Source: Symsagittifera roscoffensis (taxonomy: Eukaryota; Xenacoelomorpha; Acoela; Convolutidae). Taken from it: a stretch of DNA of 64,000 bases. Every line of letters starts with the position of its first letter. The stretch's first letter is position 1. Shown here one piece after another: positions 37,347-49,805 of the stretch. Under the pieces are notes generated by a model. The model saw only the letters and a program-made list of their open reading frames with translations. It had not been told where the DNA came from and ran no database searches. Position numbers and translations under genes: made by a program. The stretch covers positions 12,101,088-12,165,087 of the forward strand of contig NC_087071.1 of the NCBI RefSeq assembly GCF_963678635.1, read 5' to 3'.

Positions 37347-40300
37347 ATGGGCGAATGGAACGAAGGATTGTTCAGCTGTTTCAGCGATATGAAAATCTGC
37401 GCATGCACATATTTTCTACCCTGCTATGTACAAGGTACGTCTAATCCACATCTCAAAAAGTCGACGCATATAAAAACTCATCACCAAGAATATATACAAT
37501 AAAAGTAAAATCATCCATTTGGACTTGATATTTTTTTATTTTCCGGGATTGAAAGTTCAGTTTTAATAAGAGAGCCTTAATTAAGTTGAGAAGCAGTAAC
37601 AAGCCTTCTTTTCTGAATCGATCAACCAAAAAGAAGGCACTTGTAATTCCTAAAACACTTTTCTAATTCTTTCTCAGTTACAAGTGTTTTAGTTGCTTCG
37701 TTTAAGTCTAGTACATGAGATATATTTAAAAAAACTAAAATTGTAGCATTTTTTATTCATTTTTTGACAACATTTTTTTAATTAAATTTCTTCTTGAGCT
37801 TCAAATGGCCAAAACCCAAAACTGAAACTAATTTCTATCTCAATTGTTGTGTCGAATCATTGGTTCAATTTTGTTAAAATGACATATTTTATTAATAGAA
37901 ATTTTATAAAATGTTTTAGAAAAGCAAATGTTCAGCAAACTAAAACTGAAACATTTTTTTTTTCAAAAAGTATAAAGTTTTTTTTTAAAGAAGCTTAGTT
38001 TTTCTTTATCTTCTCACGATCTATCTTCTCACGATTTGAGTTAATCAATATAAATGAATCAAGACGAATTCTTTTCCCTAAATTGATTTTGAAAAAACTT
38101 TTCATAAATATTCATAAAAAATTTTTCACACTCCTTAATAGAAGTTCAGCTGATCAAATCAATTTTGTATTGCCTTTATTCTTTTTTCTAATCAAAAAAT
38201 TTCATTTCCAAGCCAAAAAATAGTTAAAAAAAGGGTACGTTAACAATTTATTTTGGCTTGGGAGAATACCAAAAAGTCATCAGCTTGACGCGGTAGCGGA
38301 TTTAGGGGAAGGGGGGGGGGGGGGGTTGACGCCTTTTTGTACTACTTTGAGATATCCATTGTTGGCTGACTAAACCTAAGAAAAATTCTAAAGGCGCCTT
38401 TGAATTATATACTAATTTTGAGGGGGAGGGGGCGGAGAGCGTGCCAAAAAAACGCGATTTTTTGGTCGAAAGCTTCCAGAATGTTTTTTTTTCAAAAATT
38501 TCAGAATAAGGGATTTTGTAGTGATTTTTGGTCGACTTAAAAAAATTTCGTATTTTTTTTCTGAAAATCCTAGATCCCCCCCTGGCGTGACGGGCGGCAT
38601 CTCCATTTAACGGATCCTAAAAACAGATCCAAAAAAACACAAAAATTCTGTGCCGCATTCTGTTTGTTCACAGGTAAAGTGGCTGAGGCAATGGGCGACG
38701 GATGTCTTCTGTGGGGAATCATCTTCTTCATCCCCCTAATCAACCTCATAGCCCCAATCTCCCTCAGAGGAAAGGTAGGATGTGATGGATACACTTACAA
38801 CCCCCACCTTTCAAGAAAGGGAGGGGGGAATAATTGTAAACGAGATTAAGTGTTCGTAGAAGCTTAGTCGATGTCAGTACCCAGGTCTGAACTCTTGCTA
38901 TTAAAGTTCTCTTCGGTGGCCAGTCAATAGACAGAATGGTCTAAGAGCAGAATGGGTCCAAGAGCAGAAAAACAGGAAAATATCGAATTTTGTACGCTAA
39001 TCGGGAATTTAAGTATGAGAATTGTCAATATTACCTAATAAGCAATAGTTTATGCATAATTTGAATAATTGAATCGAGATTTTTTTTAAATTCAATTTAT
39101 AAAAAGTTGATAAAATTATTCAAAACATGCATATTTTAGTCATTTTCTATTTGATTTCATTTTCTTATTTCATTTCTTGTTATTGTCAATAAAAGTTAAT
39201 ATTTTTCTGTTGCTCTGCTCTTGGACCCATTCTGCTCTGAGACCATTCTGCTTTTTGCTCCGCCTCCATCCTATTCACAGGTAGTAAGTGGCTGAGAACA
39301 TTGACTCACGTAACAAGCTGAATAAGAAGATATTTTCCATCACTTCATATTTAAGTTTTTGTTCCAAAAAATTACTGTTACTTTCGTATTCTGTAGCACT
39401 TCCAATATCAGCAAATAGTAAAATCTCATAAATTGCTTTTTATGCATGAAAAAAGGCGGATCTAGGATTTTCTCGATGGGGGATGCGGATTTTGAAACAA
39501 TTTTTGAAAATTTTGTCGACATTTTTCCCGGTCGACCAATCTGATTTTTTTGAGCTCGCCCAAAGCACTAAAAAGACCCTGTCATGGCCAAATTCTGTAG
39601 GCCGCGGGCCAAATTTAAAAAAAAGACGCGGTTTTAGGCTTATTTGAGAAATTTTTGACCAAAAAATTGCGTTTTTTTGGCGACTGCTCCCCATTCAAAA
39701 TTAGTTTTTTATAACGCCGTTTTTTAAGGTCAGTCGCCAAAAATGACATCTAAAAACAGTAAAAAGGGGGGATGAATTTTGAAGAGGGGGTGTTTGTGGT
39801 CAAAGCAGGTCTTTTTTGGTGTTTTCAGAGAGCTCGGGATTGATAAGAAAAACTGTAGAATAATACAGCAAAACTTCTTTAACTTTTCCAAATCAAAACC
39901 TATATATCAAGTAATTTAACCCTTATAGGCTCCTTATAAAAATTTTGATTGAGAACTGAATTGATTAAAAATCAGAGCATTAAAAAAGTTTCTGCAGTTT
40001 ATTAACAAGGTTAGAGTGATTTCAAAGTTTAGGATAATTATTGAAATCCAAATAATTTTTGACTAAAATTCAGAGGTAACACCAGATCAGCATCTAAAAT
40101 TGGTTTTTCAGATCCGGCAGAATAATTTGCCTCCTATGAATAAAGCAGGTTTTCAGAGAATTGTTTTGTCCAGGCTTTTTCTCTATTAGAGTCCTGACTA
40201 CTTCACGTTGATTTTCTCTGTTTGTTTCCCAATCGGCTAGACCGGTCTAATCGTTCCTTTCTCTTTCGACTTTTTCCTCCAATCTTTTGAATGAAAAGGT

Positions 40301-43300
40301 TAAGTTGAGGGCAAGTATTCTGTACTGTACTACGCTTTGTGCCTCTTTTTGTGCTGCTCTTGAGGCTGTTTTGTCCGCTCTAACGATCGCAGGAATTTCC
40401 TTTTGTAATTAAGTTCAAATAAGTTTAAGTCCAAATACAGGAGGCTCTAAGTGGCCGGAAAATAATCTAATGACCTAGTCGAAGGAAAGGGTCAGCGATT
40501 CATCAGCACTAATGCCTAATTGCATTGCATTTTCCAGTCACTTCAACTAAAGGATTCTCCTTCTATAGAGATTCCCAATTAACGAATTACAATCAGTAGT
40601 TCCCTACACCAACTCAGTTTGACCTGCTAAAATAGTGTATCCACAGATAACTTTTCTTTTGAGGTAATTTCACAGACTCTTCTAACTTCAACAATCACTC
40701 TGGTTAGAAAAAACTAAGTTCTGGTTTAGTAAAACGCGTTCTCTCCTGATGAGAACCAACAATCTCGTTACGTCCTTACAACTGTTGTTTCTGAAAGTAG
40801 GCTGTTTCTAATTTTTAATTCAATTCCTATTTGAATTTTAGTTATAGTTTGAGAGTTATGGTCGACACTAAAAGGGCTGGCATGTACTTTGGAGCATCTT
40901 AGGCAAGTTTTTAACCAAATTCTTCTTCTATCAACAATTGTCCTAATGTAATTCTTTGTATTTATCAAGTCCGATTTCTCCTCTAAACTGAGATATGTTT
41001 AGGCGCCAAAAGATTTTACTTATTTATCCCACTAACATTTTGACTTTCCGCGGTAGGAGAAAAACCTTTTCATGGGTGGCTATTTCAAATTTTCAAGCAT
41101 CTAAAGTTCTCATATATAGTTCATTTCAATACCGACCTTCTAGTTATCAGGGGAACGTAATAAGGGTTCAAACTATGCCAACGAGTCACCTCCGTAACTA
41201 AATAATTATCCAGTCCAATCATGTTATCAAGGAGAACAATTTGCCATGCCACGCTCCTATTAATAGTGTTTTCCTCGAGGGCATTTTTTTTCGTCTAGTT
41301 GGAGTTTTATTGATAACATAATCAACAAGCTGAGTTTAGCTCAATATTTGCCAAGTCTACTCTTACTCAATGTACTACTCCAGTAAAACAAAGTAATGGC
41401 TTTGTCCTTTCAGTTTCTACTTTAATGCTCTTTAGATAGAAATGTTTCCAATAATTAGTAATGTAGCCGATCACATTTTGATAGTGTTGGGACTGGGGCG
41501 TACGCCACTTGCATATGTTAATATTGAGCTCTACACGCATTTTTGCTCAAAAACGCTTAAAGGTCTCTTAAAGGTTATCCCGACGACACCATTATTCAGT
41601 ATTCGGGTTCGAGATTTTTTAGGGTTCCTACCCACCAAGCTTCGTTCATATCTCAGTGACACTTTCTATTTTAGTCCTTTAATAGGTATGTTATCACCTT
41701 CCCTCGGAAGCGCGCTATTGAAATAAAAGTTTTGTGTCCCAAAGTTGTAGCTTCCTGCGTTCAGTGGATGCCAGGAAACGGTTTCCCGAAAACCAGGATA
41801 GAGACTTCTTACTTATAGCTTTTGTCAGGCAAGTTAAATATATCTAAACTATACTCTAATCGCGGCCATATAGCTGTCAGGGGAACAAAATTTGCCTCTT
41901 AAGCGTCAATTTTTGCCAAAAACTTACATTTGGTAAGCTAACTAATCATCTCGTACTTTCAAGTTATTTGTCATGTCAACTATTGCTGCAATTGTGCCCT
42001 GATGTAGCATGAGGGTGATCGGCTCAAAAATTTTTGAGTTTATCTTGTTGTCAATTTTGGTTCACATTATGCATACGACTTATCTTGCCATTAGCTGTAA
42101 CATTGCAAATTTTTAGTTCGCTGCGTTCCGTGGATGCTGAGAAACGACTTCCGGAAGTCTTGGATGGAGAATTTTCTCTTAGAGTTTTCGCAAGCCATCC
42201 ATAATTCCCATCTATACTCTATTCCAATCCCGGCCTTCTAGCTATCAGGGGAACGTAATTTGCTTCTTAGGAATTAAATTATGCCAAAACCCACATCCCG
42301 GAAGCTGAGTAATCATCACGTACTTTCATGTTATTTAGGGGATATTTTTCCCATGCCATGCTTCTGTTACTGTCAATTTTCAATGTGACTTTTTTTTTCG
42401 TCTAATTTAATTTCTATTAATAATATATTCACAGAACTCACTGATTGCCACGTCCACTCTCACTCAATTCTTTACTCCAATGTTACAGTGAAATAACTGT
42501 TTCTGTTTAGTTCCCAATAGATAACATTCTTCGAATTATTGGCGATTCCGAATGCGCTGATCGATTCCGATTTCAAATTGGGACTGGGGAGTACGCCACT
42601 TTCCGGTGTTAATCTCTGGGTTTTTACGGAATTTTGGTAATAAACGCCCAAAGGTCATTTATAGGTCACACCCTTTGTCAACCGGAGTCAAACTCTTACG
42701 TCAAATTCAAAATTTTATAGGGGTCCTAATTTTTGTTATCACTTTCCCGTAGAAGGCTTATTAACTGTGGAAGTGTTTGCCGGAGAGTTGGAGTCACTAG
42801 GGGTTCTTTGTCGGGGTTGAGTTCTAGTGTATTTGCGGCCATAAAAACAAAATTGCATCGAATTGCTCATTATTTTGACTAAATTGCGCAATTGGGATCG
42901 AAAGGATATATTTCCGAAGTGCTAGTAACTTCCGGTCCAACTAGTCAGATTTGGTTCACATTATGACATACAACTTATCTGGCCGTTATCTATCATATCC
43001 CATCTGGCCATTTTTTCTCCCAGCGTTCAGTGGGGCCGAGAAAAGACTTAAGGAAGTCTATGATGAGGACTACTTACCTAGGGCTTTTGTCAGGTCTACA
43101 ATTGCTGCAACTGTGCCTTAATAGAGCCATAAGAAAGATCGGCACTAAAATATCTGAGTTTTTCTTGCTGTGTTGACGAGGGTCTCTTGAATTTCTTACA
43201 ACCTTTCTGAATTTCTTGCCTTCCATTGAGCCGGCTTCGTCATGTGCTCTATGAGGATCATGAAAGTGATCCGCCTTGAATGTTTTTTGGATTATCCGCT

Positions 43301-46300
43301 TTTTGCGGTTGCGGGTGTTATCCTTGATCACAATACATAAGTGTTTGATGCATTTTTTGATATCTCCACCAAGTTGACATCTTCTAGTGAGTTGACTTCG
43401 TGCACTTGCTCTATGAGGGCTATGAACGTCATTGGAGAGGGCGAAGCTGTTTTTACATGTTTACAAAGAATTAAATGTCGGTTTTTCTGAAAGTATCGAC
43501 AATGACGTTAAAGCTTGATCTTTCTCTAAAATTTGGTTATCCTGATTAGTTTACTTCAGGCTAATAATTGTTCTACTGGGCCTTTAAACTATCGTAGCGT
43601 ACACTTCTAAACCTCAATATACTCAAGGTGACGCTGTCCACGTCAAATTTGCGAGTAGTCGAGTTTACAGAAGAATCACCAGTTCTACATTCTCATGTTT
43701 TTGTTGCATCTAGAAGTCGTCAAATTAAGAAGTCTTCATCTAGCATTTTGAACGTCATTTTTTGGTAGATTGTGTGTCTTCTGTTTTCATGAGTGTTCCT
43801 TTCCCTTGAAGGCACCTCTGTTCTGTATCCCTTCGTAGCGTTTCGAATTCTGGTTCATTGATGATGTCCTTCATTTTTGCATAATTTAGTTCCTTTGTTT
43901 TTATCGAGCGTTCCTCCTATTGCTCTATGCTTATTTTAGGCGTTTGTCGACTCATTATTTCTTTCCTTGAATTGTTTTGCAATGCAAATGTTTGTCTTGG
44001 ATTCATTATGAATCCAATCCTTGTTTCACCACCTGCCTGTTTTATGCTTGCTTTTGTATTTATAGGAGGCAGCTTATTCAAGTCCCGATTGGATGTTCAC
44101 CGGTAGGGTTGGCTCTAATCTGGGACTTAATGCTTGGGTTCTGCTAGCATTCAATGTTTTGATGTTTTTTTGCTCCTGGAGTTACGGAGATTAGGTGAAC
44201 GTTTTGTGACACTTTTTTTCAAGCGTTATCCTAATTAACCCAATTTTTACTGCTCGTTCAATTATTTTTTTTTCTGGTGCCCAAGAAGGTGATATAATCC
44301 GAAAGCAATGATAAGTCATTCTCAAAAAGCAATTCTTGTGAAATCGATTTATTCTGTTACCTCTAGGACCTCTTACTTAATGTTGGGGCAATGCTTTGAA
44401 GGTCGTCAAATTGTTATTTTGACCTGTTTCGGATCTGAAATAGTTATTGCATTCTTGATTCGAAATTGCATCACGTGTCTGCGTCTTTCTTTGCTCTATC
44501 CGAAAGAAAAAAAATGTGTATCCTATTATAAAAACTCTGTTTTTTGTTACATATTCGATTTAATATTTAATCATTTATCAATTAATAACGAATCTTGAAA
44601 CGTGTTGTCTAAACGGAAATTAAAAGTTAATATTTTCAGACATGCTTCTAGTTAGCCATTTTGGGTTTTAACTGAAACAATTCATCAACAATTGATGACA
44701 GGTGCTCGGAATGGTGTGACAAGCACATTATGGGTCTATGGAAGTCAACACGTACAACTAAATTACTTAAATATAATTCTATACGCAACGAATCTTTTTT
44801 CCTGTTAACATTAACTGAATTAGCTACTCGGGTTGGTGGAATCCCTCATGCGCGAAGGTCCGATTGCGCGAAAATATAAATCAGCCAATCAGATTTCAGT
44901 AATCTAAAATTTGTAAAGAAAGTAAACATTTCCAGGGACTGGGGTATTGAGATTTCGTATTTTGTTTTCGATTTTTCGCATACAACTTTTTTCGCGCATT
45001 CGGTCCTTCGCGCATGAGAATAGCCCCCACTCGGGTTGACTTCCATAGACCCGTTATGGATCGGGCTATCAAATTTTCGAAAATTTTATTGAGCTTTTTT
45101 TAGGTCGAATAAAGATTTTCCGAGCGCTCCCAGAACACTATAGAGACCCCAATTTGAAAAAAATTTTCTGCACCGCAGGCACATTTTTGAAAAAGTAGGT
45201 CAAAAATGTTGTTTTGTTTTTGGCCCACGCTGCCCTTCAAAATTAGTATATATTAGCGCCAATTGCGCCTTTAGAAATTTTTAGGGTTGCTCGGCCGAAA
45301 ATGGATGTCACAAATAAATACAAGAGGGAGACTCTTTTATTGGCGAAGGGGTCGAATCACTGAGGGGGCATCTGTACCCCCTCGTCCGCTCTCTAAATCC
45401 GCCCCTAGTTAAAGAAATTTATTTTTTTTGTCCGTCAAACAAACTTTTGATGATTGTTTAGTTAAAGCCAAATCATTGGCATTATCTTTTCAATCAATCA
45501 AGCTAAATGAAGTTGATTAGCTTAAAACTGCTTATTTTGACATCAGATTTCTTTTGTTCACTGATTTCCACTAAAAAAACCGTGTTCAAAAAACTAATAA
45601 ATCTGACCAGGGGCGGATTTAGGAGGGGTGGGGGGGGGGTCGGACTCCCTTTCTTCCCAAAGCTTAGGGAGAGCTCGAAAAATCAATTCGGTCGACCTAA
45701 AAAAAGGTCGACAAAATTTTCGAAACTTTTTTGAAAATCCGCCCCCCCCCCCCTCGAAAAAATCCTAGATCCGCCTCTGAATCTGATCGATTATATTGCT
45801 CAAGGTCACCGACATTACAATGAATCCTAAATATCAGCAGGGGCGGATCTCGAATTTTCTCAAGGGGGGGGGGGCAGATTTTCAAAAAAATGTTAAAAAA
45901 TTTTGACGACTTTTTTTAGGTCGACCAAATTGACTTTCCGAGCTCTCTCCTTAAACATCAAAAAGACTATGTTTTGGTCAATTTTTCTGCGCGGCATGCA
46001 AAATTTTAAAAAACAGCTCAAAAAAGCCGTTTTTGGGCAATTTTTTGAAAATTTTGACAAACAAATTGCGTTTTTTTGGCGCGCGCTCCCCCTCAAAATT
46101 AGTATATATTGGCGCCAAAGGCGCTTTTAGAAAAATTGTAGGATCGGTCGGCCAAAAATGTACCAAAAGGGGGCCCTTTGGGTCGGCAGGGGGTCGAATC
46201 CCTGAGGGAGGGTGCGTCCGAGGCCCCCTGTCCCTCCCCCCCTAAATCCGCCCCTGAATATCAGTATGACTATGGCTTCATAACTAATAGTCAATAGAGA

Positions 46301-46533
46301 TCGAATGACCAGTACCTGGACTAAACTAACTGAACAACAGTTATTTCACGTAAGTTTGAGAAAAACACTTTCTATTTCAGATTCGTGAACAAAAAAGCAT
46401 AGAGGGGGGCATACTTGGAGACTGTGTTGCAGTGTGGTGTTGTCTACCTTGTGTGTTGTGTCAGGCGGCTAAGGAGATGAACGTGGATTTGATGGCTGCT
46501 GATGGAGATATTGAGCAATTAGAACGCGTTTAA
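37347..46533 (+). CDS. PLAC8/cornifelin-family Cys-rich protein, three exons, 113 aa
   Basis: Exons 37347-37434, 38674-38774 and 46381-46533 join in phase: CAAG|GTACGT to TTCACAG|GTAAAG (phase 1), then AAAG|GTAGGA to ATTTCAG|ATTCG (phase 0), stop TAA. The product opens WNEGLFSCFSDMKICACTYF (W4; C11, C18, C20, C26), continues through GDGCLLWGIIFFIPLINLI (a hydrophobic stretch, residues 37-55), and ends with GGILGDCVAVWCCLPCVLCQ, the C-terminal Cys cluster of the family. Length and Cys layout match complete PLAC8 proteins, which are small, often membrane-associated and functionally diverse. Intron 2 is 7.6 kb and packed with MITEs and degenerate repeats, yet the splice sites are intact. The family call is strong; a specific role is not claimed. 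Confidence 0.9.
38291..38584. mobile_element. hAT-type MITE, family A copy 2, in PLAC8 intron 1 (294 bp)
   Basis: Start CGGTAGCGGATTTAGGGG (mutated CAGGGGCGGATTTAGG), end CCTAGATCCCCCCCTG. Flanks GCTTGACG and GCGTGACG match at 7 of 8. It lies 89 bp upstream of exon 2. A 15-base G run is inside. Confidence 0.7.
38797..38836. repeat. Short C/G-run palindrome just inside intron 2
   Basis: CCCCCACCTTTCAAGAAAGG then GAGGGGGG, flanked by AATAATTGT. It is an inverted relative of the palindrome at 30241-30280. Confidence 0.5.
39447..39775. mobile_element. hAT-type MITE, family A, 3'-incomplete copy
   Basis: Starts near AAAGGCGGATCTAGGATTTT and shares the interior blocks (GGTCGACC..., GAGCTCGCCCAAAGCACTA, ATTGCGTTTTTTTGGCG) with the 45838 copy, then loses similarity before the expected right end. 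Confidence 0.65.
40800..43130. repeat. Diverged tandem duplication array in PLAC8 intron 2
   Basis: Three landmarks recur in order. TATCAGGGGAAC is at 41146, 41875 and 42244 (second copy slightly changed). GGGACTGGGGCGTACGCCAC is at 41489 and 42580 (one change). GCGTTCAGTGGATGC-like is at 41757, 42124 and 43023. The full unit is about 0.7-1.1 kb, with a truncated 365-bp unit between. The units are old and carry no intact frame; identity is unknown. Confidence 0.6.
43131..44650 (-). other. Unassigned stretch of intron 2, possible decayed coding on minus strand
   Basis: Less AT-biased than its surroundings. Minus-strand frames such as 43074-43331 (Arg/Lys/His-rich, 85 codons) and pieces near 43800-43950 (KTKELNYAKMKDIINEPEFE) look protein-like but are broken and match nothing I recognise. 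Perhaps the body of an old mobile element that includes the repeats at 40.8-43.1 kb. Confidence 0.25.
44727..45059. mobile_element. Inverted-repeat element carrying a nested second element
   Basis: Outer arms ATTATGGGTCTATGGAAGTC and GACTTCCATAGACCCGTTAT bound the region. The second element at 44845-45018 sits inside, between two copies of ACTCGGGTTG. Confidence 0.6.
44845..45018. mobile_element. Nested MITE with about 30-bp terminal inverted repeats (174 bp)
   Basis: Left CTCATGCGCGAAGGTCCGAT and right (reverse complement) CTCATGCGCGAAGGACCGAA, continuing TGCGCGAAAA on both sides. No frame. No target duplication resolved. Confidence 0.7.
45060..45408. mobile_element. hAT-type MITE, family A copy, 5' end eroded
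   Basis: Right end CTCTAAATCCGCCCCTAG matches the family; interior blocks TTCAAAATTAGTATATATTA and GGGGTCGAATCACTGAGGG match the 45838 copy. The left end is diverged, so the start is approximate. Confidence 0.65.
45608..45779. mobile_element. hAT-type MITE, family A short copy (172 bp)
   Basis: Starts CAGGGGCGGATTTAGGAGGG and ends CCTAGATCCGCCTCTG. Flanks AATCTGAC and AATCTGAT are an 8-bp duplication with one change. Long G and C runs lie near the ends. Confidence 0.8.
45838..46256. mobile_element. hAT-type MITE, family A complete copy (419 bp)
   Basis: Starts CAGGGGCGGATCTCG and ends CTAAATCCGCCCCTG. The perfect 8-bp target duplication AATATCAG is at 45830-45837 and 46257-46264, so it is a recent insertion. 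It sits 124 bp upstream of PLAC8 exon 3 and is the best reference copy of family A. Confidence 0.9.
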
Positions 46534-47931
46534 ACTTAATTTTCCCGCCTCAAATGATTTCCTAGATTATAATTTCATGATATCCAATTTACTAACAAAA
46601 CTCAACAATGTATTCTATTGTCTCGAAATATATATATTTATTTTAAAACAATTTCTGACCGAAACCAATTTCTTGACTTTTTTCCAAGTTAGGTAGAAGC
46701 GCAAGTAGGACAAAAAGAAGTGTCCAAAAATCAATAAGCAGTTTTTCAAAATCAAAGAGCTCAGGCCTGTGGTTTCTTTAGCCCGGGTTCAGCTACCAGT
46801 AGTACTCATCGATGAAAAATTGCCAATCCAGTTTTAATTATTTTTTTGGATGATTCCGTGTGTTGTTTCTAGACCGATGAATTAGCAGTTTTTTATCATT
46901 AAACATCGATAAGTTAGAAATGATTATCGAAGTTTAGGGCTGGGAAATAAAGAAAAAAATAGCTCAAAAATAGCAATAAAAATAGTTAACTCGTTGCTAA
47001 GCCTCTGAGATTTAGTGCAAATTGGATAAAACTTAGATCATAAAGAAACATAATTTTTCCCCTTCTAATCATTAAATTCCATCAAATTTTTATTTATGAC
47101 ATTCGATGTACGGATTTACTTTGGAGTTGGGTTAAATGGGATGCACGTGACAACCCCCCCCCCGCCCCCGCACACACACATGCATACACACACACACACA
47201 CAAACATTCCAAACCCTACATTTCACACACCACGCCATTGGGGGGGGGGGGGGCATTCCATTATTATTTAACCTTTCCAGCTTACTATACCAACCCCCCA
47301 CCACGTTTACGAGGTGGGAGAGATAAAAACGAGGAGAAAGAGGGAAAGGGAAGGCTGAGGAACAAACGGGGAAGATGTGCGAGGGGTAAATGGGTGTGAA
47401 TTATTCAGATATTCTAAGTCGGTAATAAATTGCCTCATTTCTATTTAATCGTCAAGAAATCGTCCTTAATTCACAGCAGAAAGATTCGTTTTTTTTCCAG
47501 CTCTGAATCAGTGCTAATAATTCAGCACTGCATTTTCTATGTGTGTAAATGTTTAGTGCTAAACCATTAATGGCGATCACTGTTTTTTCAAACTTCCATC
47601 GTTAAGTTCCAATGACTACTCATTAAAAAAGCATTTAACCACCTATCAGGATTAATGCGGAGAAAAAAGATGTGAGTTTACAGTTGATAGACACTAGTAG
47701 ATGAATCTATGACAATGGGTTATTATTTAATTTTGGGTTATTATTTAATAACTATTTAAAGTTCTTGCGACATCTTATTTCACCTAAATAAACGAATATT
47801 TATTGTTCATTAATTAAAATTATTTAAAACTATAAGTTTATCATCTATTCAGAGTTTAAATATTGGGTTATTTGAAGCATCGAGACTATAATATACGCTT
47901 TTTGGCAATTTGAATCTCTGAGTTTATATGT
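46534..47931. other. Intergenic between convergent PLAC8 and B-box genes
   Basis: Both genes end toward this interval. A low-complexity block at about 47150-47255 has a C run, a CA microsatellite and a G run. No gene seen. Confidence 0.5.
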
Positions 47932-49805
47932 TCAAAGCTTCTTCTGGTGTTTTAGATCAAGAAGTATTGGTCGCATGTGTCTTTTTTGATCATTGTAAGT
48001 AGCAAAGATTGTAGCGTTGTCAATGGTACAGTGTACTATTTTTTCTTTTTGAGTTTTGATTTCGGGCATAGGCTGTATTGTTTTTTCTTTTTCGTCGAGA
48101 TTTTTTGATGAAAAAACTTGTTCGAAATCAACTTTATACACAAACAAAGACGTATGCTTATATATTGTTCTATTTTCCTTTTTGTATAGTTCCAAGACGA
48201 ATAAATATCCTTCGAGTGATTTAGATAAAAGCACGTTATCCGATGCTAACCACACAAGTGAACTAATAATTCCTTTTACTGGCAGCTTAAGGAACCGAAC
48301 TGATTGAGGGTTCAAAGTAACACCAGGTGTTAGCTCGTCAAGCGCTTGAGCAGTTGATGTTAAATCGGCTTGCGAAGACTGCGTTTCCGAACTAGAATTC
48401 GGCGCTGAGCTGGAATCAGATACCGATGAGCAATGTTTTGATAAAGATGGTAACCAAACCACTGCTATTTTCTTGGCATTAACACCACATGAGAGCAGCA
48501 GAGTTGTAGCGTTGACCAAAAGAGGTCTCCAAGTAAAATAGAACATTTCGCCTTCAATTTCAATATTCAAAGAAACCGTATGCTCTCTACGTTGATTTTT
48601 GAACACAGTCACACTTTTCCATTTGTCCTCAGTGTGTTTTTTGTAGTCATAAACTGCTAACACAACAGTACCGCCGAATGCACTAACACGCCAGCCAATT
48701 CTCTTTTTGTTCTCAATTCCACGTGTGTCAAGTTGTCCTTTCTTTACGAAATTGTTCTGATCCAAAACTTCTAATCTTTTTTCTTTGTCCTTAGACCGTT
48801 GTACGATTCCATAGAGTATGTTTCCACCGTCCATTGCTATATCAAGTAAGTTTTCCGCTTCTGTATCGTCGGTCCCCCTCAACGAATTCCAGTTCATCTC
48901 TCTTTCGAATATAACTCTACGTCTTGCTTCGTTTATGCTACAAACAGCGATGCCAGTGCCTTTATTGAAGAGCTGATATGCTAGGCCAAATACTTCCTTT
49001 GTGCTTGAATTGTAAACTGCTTTAATTATAAAAGGAACTTTTTTGTTTCCTAACTTGCCCGTTTTCACCTTCTTCAATGGAAGTTTATTTATATTTTTTG
49101 ACTCTGATTTTTCCTGATAATCAACCGTATCATTCTCTCGCGTCTCAAATATCGTTTCGCTATTCGTATCAATGAGACAATCAAATCCATTCTGCGATGA
49201 AGAGAACGATTCATCTTTTTTTTCTGATATGCTCGAATCCTTTGCGTTTTCAATAGTTGAAGAACTGCTATTCAGTGATGAATTTTCTGTATTTTTTACT
49301 CGCTTGCCGTAAATATCTTCCCATGTTTTTCGCAAGTCGTCAATTTTAGATAAAAATTTTGACTTGAAGATGTTCACATCATTCCAGTTCAATCGTAAAA
49401 ATTCTTTGACTTCTTTTGATTTTACATCTAACTCGTTTGTCGATTTGGATCGCAGTACCTCTCGATGTTTTTTCTCGGCATTCGCAATATTCTTCAGCAG
49501 ATTTTTCCAATCCTCTTCCAGAAACATAGCGACCTTCTGGCACTCTTGTTTGTAATTTTCCAGCCTTTTCTGGATATCTTTCTGAGATTCAATCTGGACC
49601 ATCAGCTCCGTCATTAGAATGATTCTGTGACTTTTGTCCTCGTGGTCATTTTTCCAGCACTCTTCACAGATGGGAGTTTTACATTTGACGCCTTCACAGA
49701 AATATCTGAGCTCGTAGTTTGGATGACGATCACAGAACAGTTTAGAAGGAAACTTGGAGTGGGATCCGATTGCTGTTTTCGAAGCAGTGAAAGTTGACGA
49801 TTGCT
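47932..49805 (-). CDS. TRIM-like B-box/coiled-coil protein, main 3' exon (5' exon not found)
   Basis: An open minus-strand frame of about 624 codons. The B-box 2 zinc pattern lies at the start: C-X2-H-X8-C-X4-C-X4-C-X2-C-X4-H-X4-H in FCDRHPNYELRYFCEGVKCK and on to about residue 60. A charged coiled-coil region follows to about 170, then a Ser/Asn/Glu-rich linker to about 240, and a C-terminal half of short hydrophobic strands separated by loops that could be a beta-propeller, though no NHL or WD signature is clear. The frame opens with TTG just after a TGA and has no usable ATG before the B-box; a good acceptor (ATTTTTTAG|AGCAA) lies at its start, so an upstream exon with the ATG, perhaps a RING, is missing here. 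B-box proteins of this type often act as ubiquitin ligases or RNA regulators, but neither can be claimed without the first exon. Confidence 0.82.

Noticed and set aside
45507-46245. Frames within hAT family A elements
   Set aside because: They coincide with MITE sequence shared among copies and contain G/C-run artefacts; no transposase motif.
47096-47326. Frames over the CA microsatellite
   Set aside because: Low-complexity translation (Pro and His/Thr runs).
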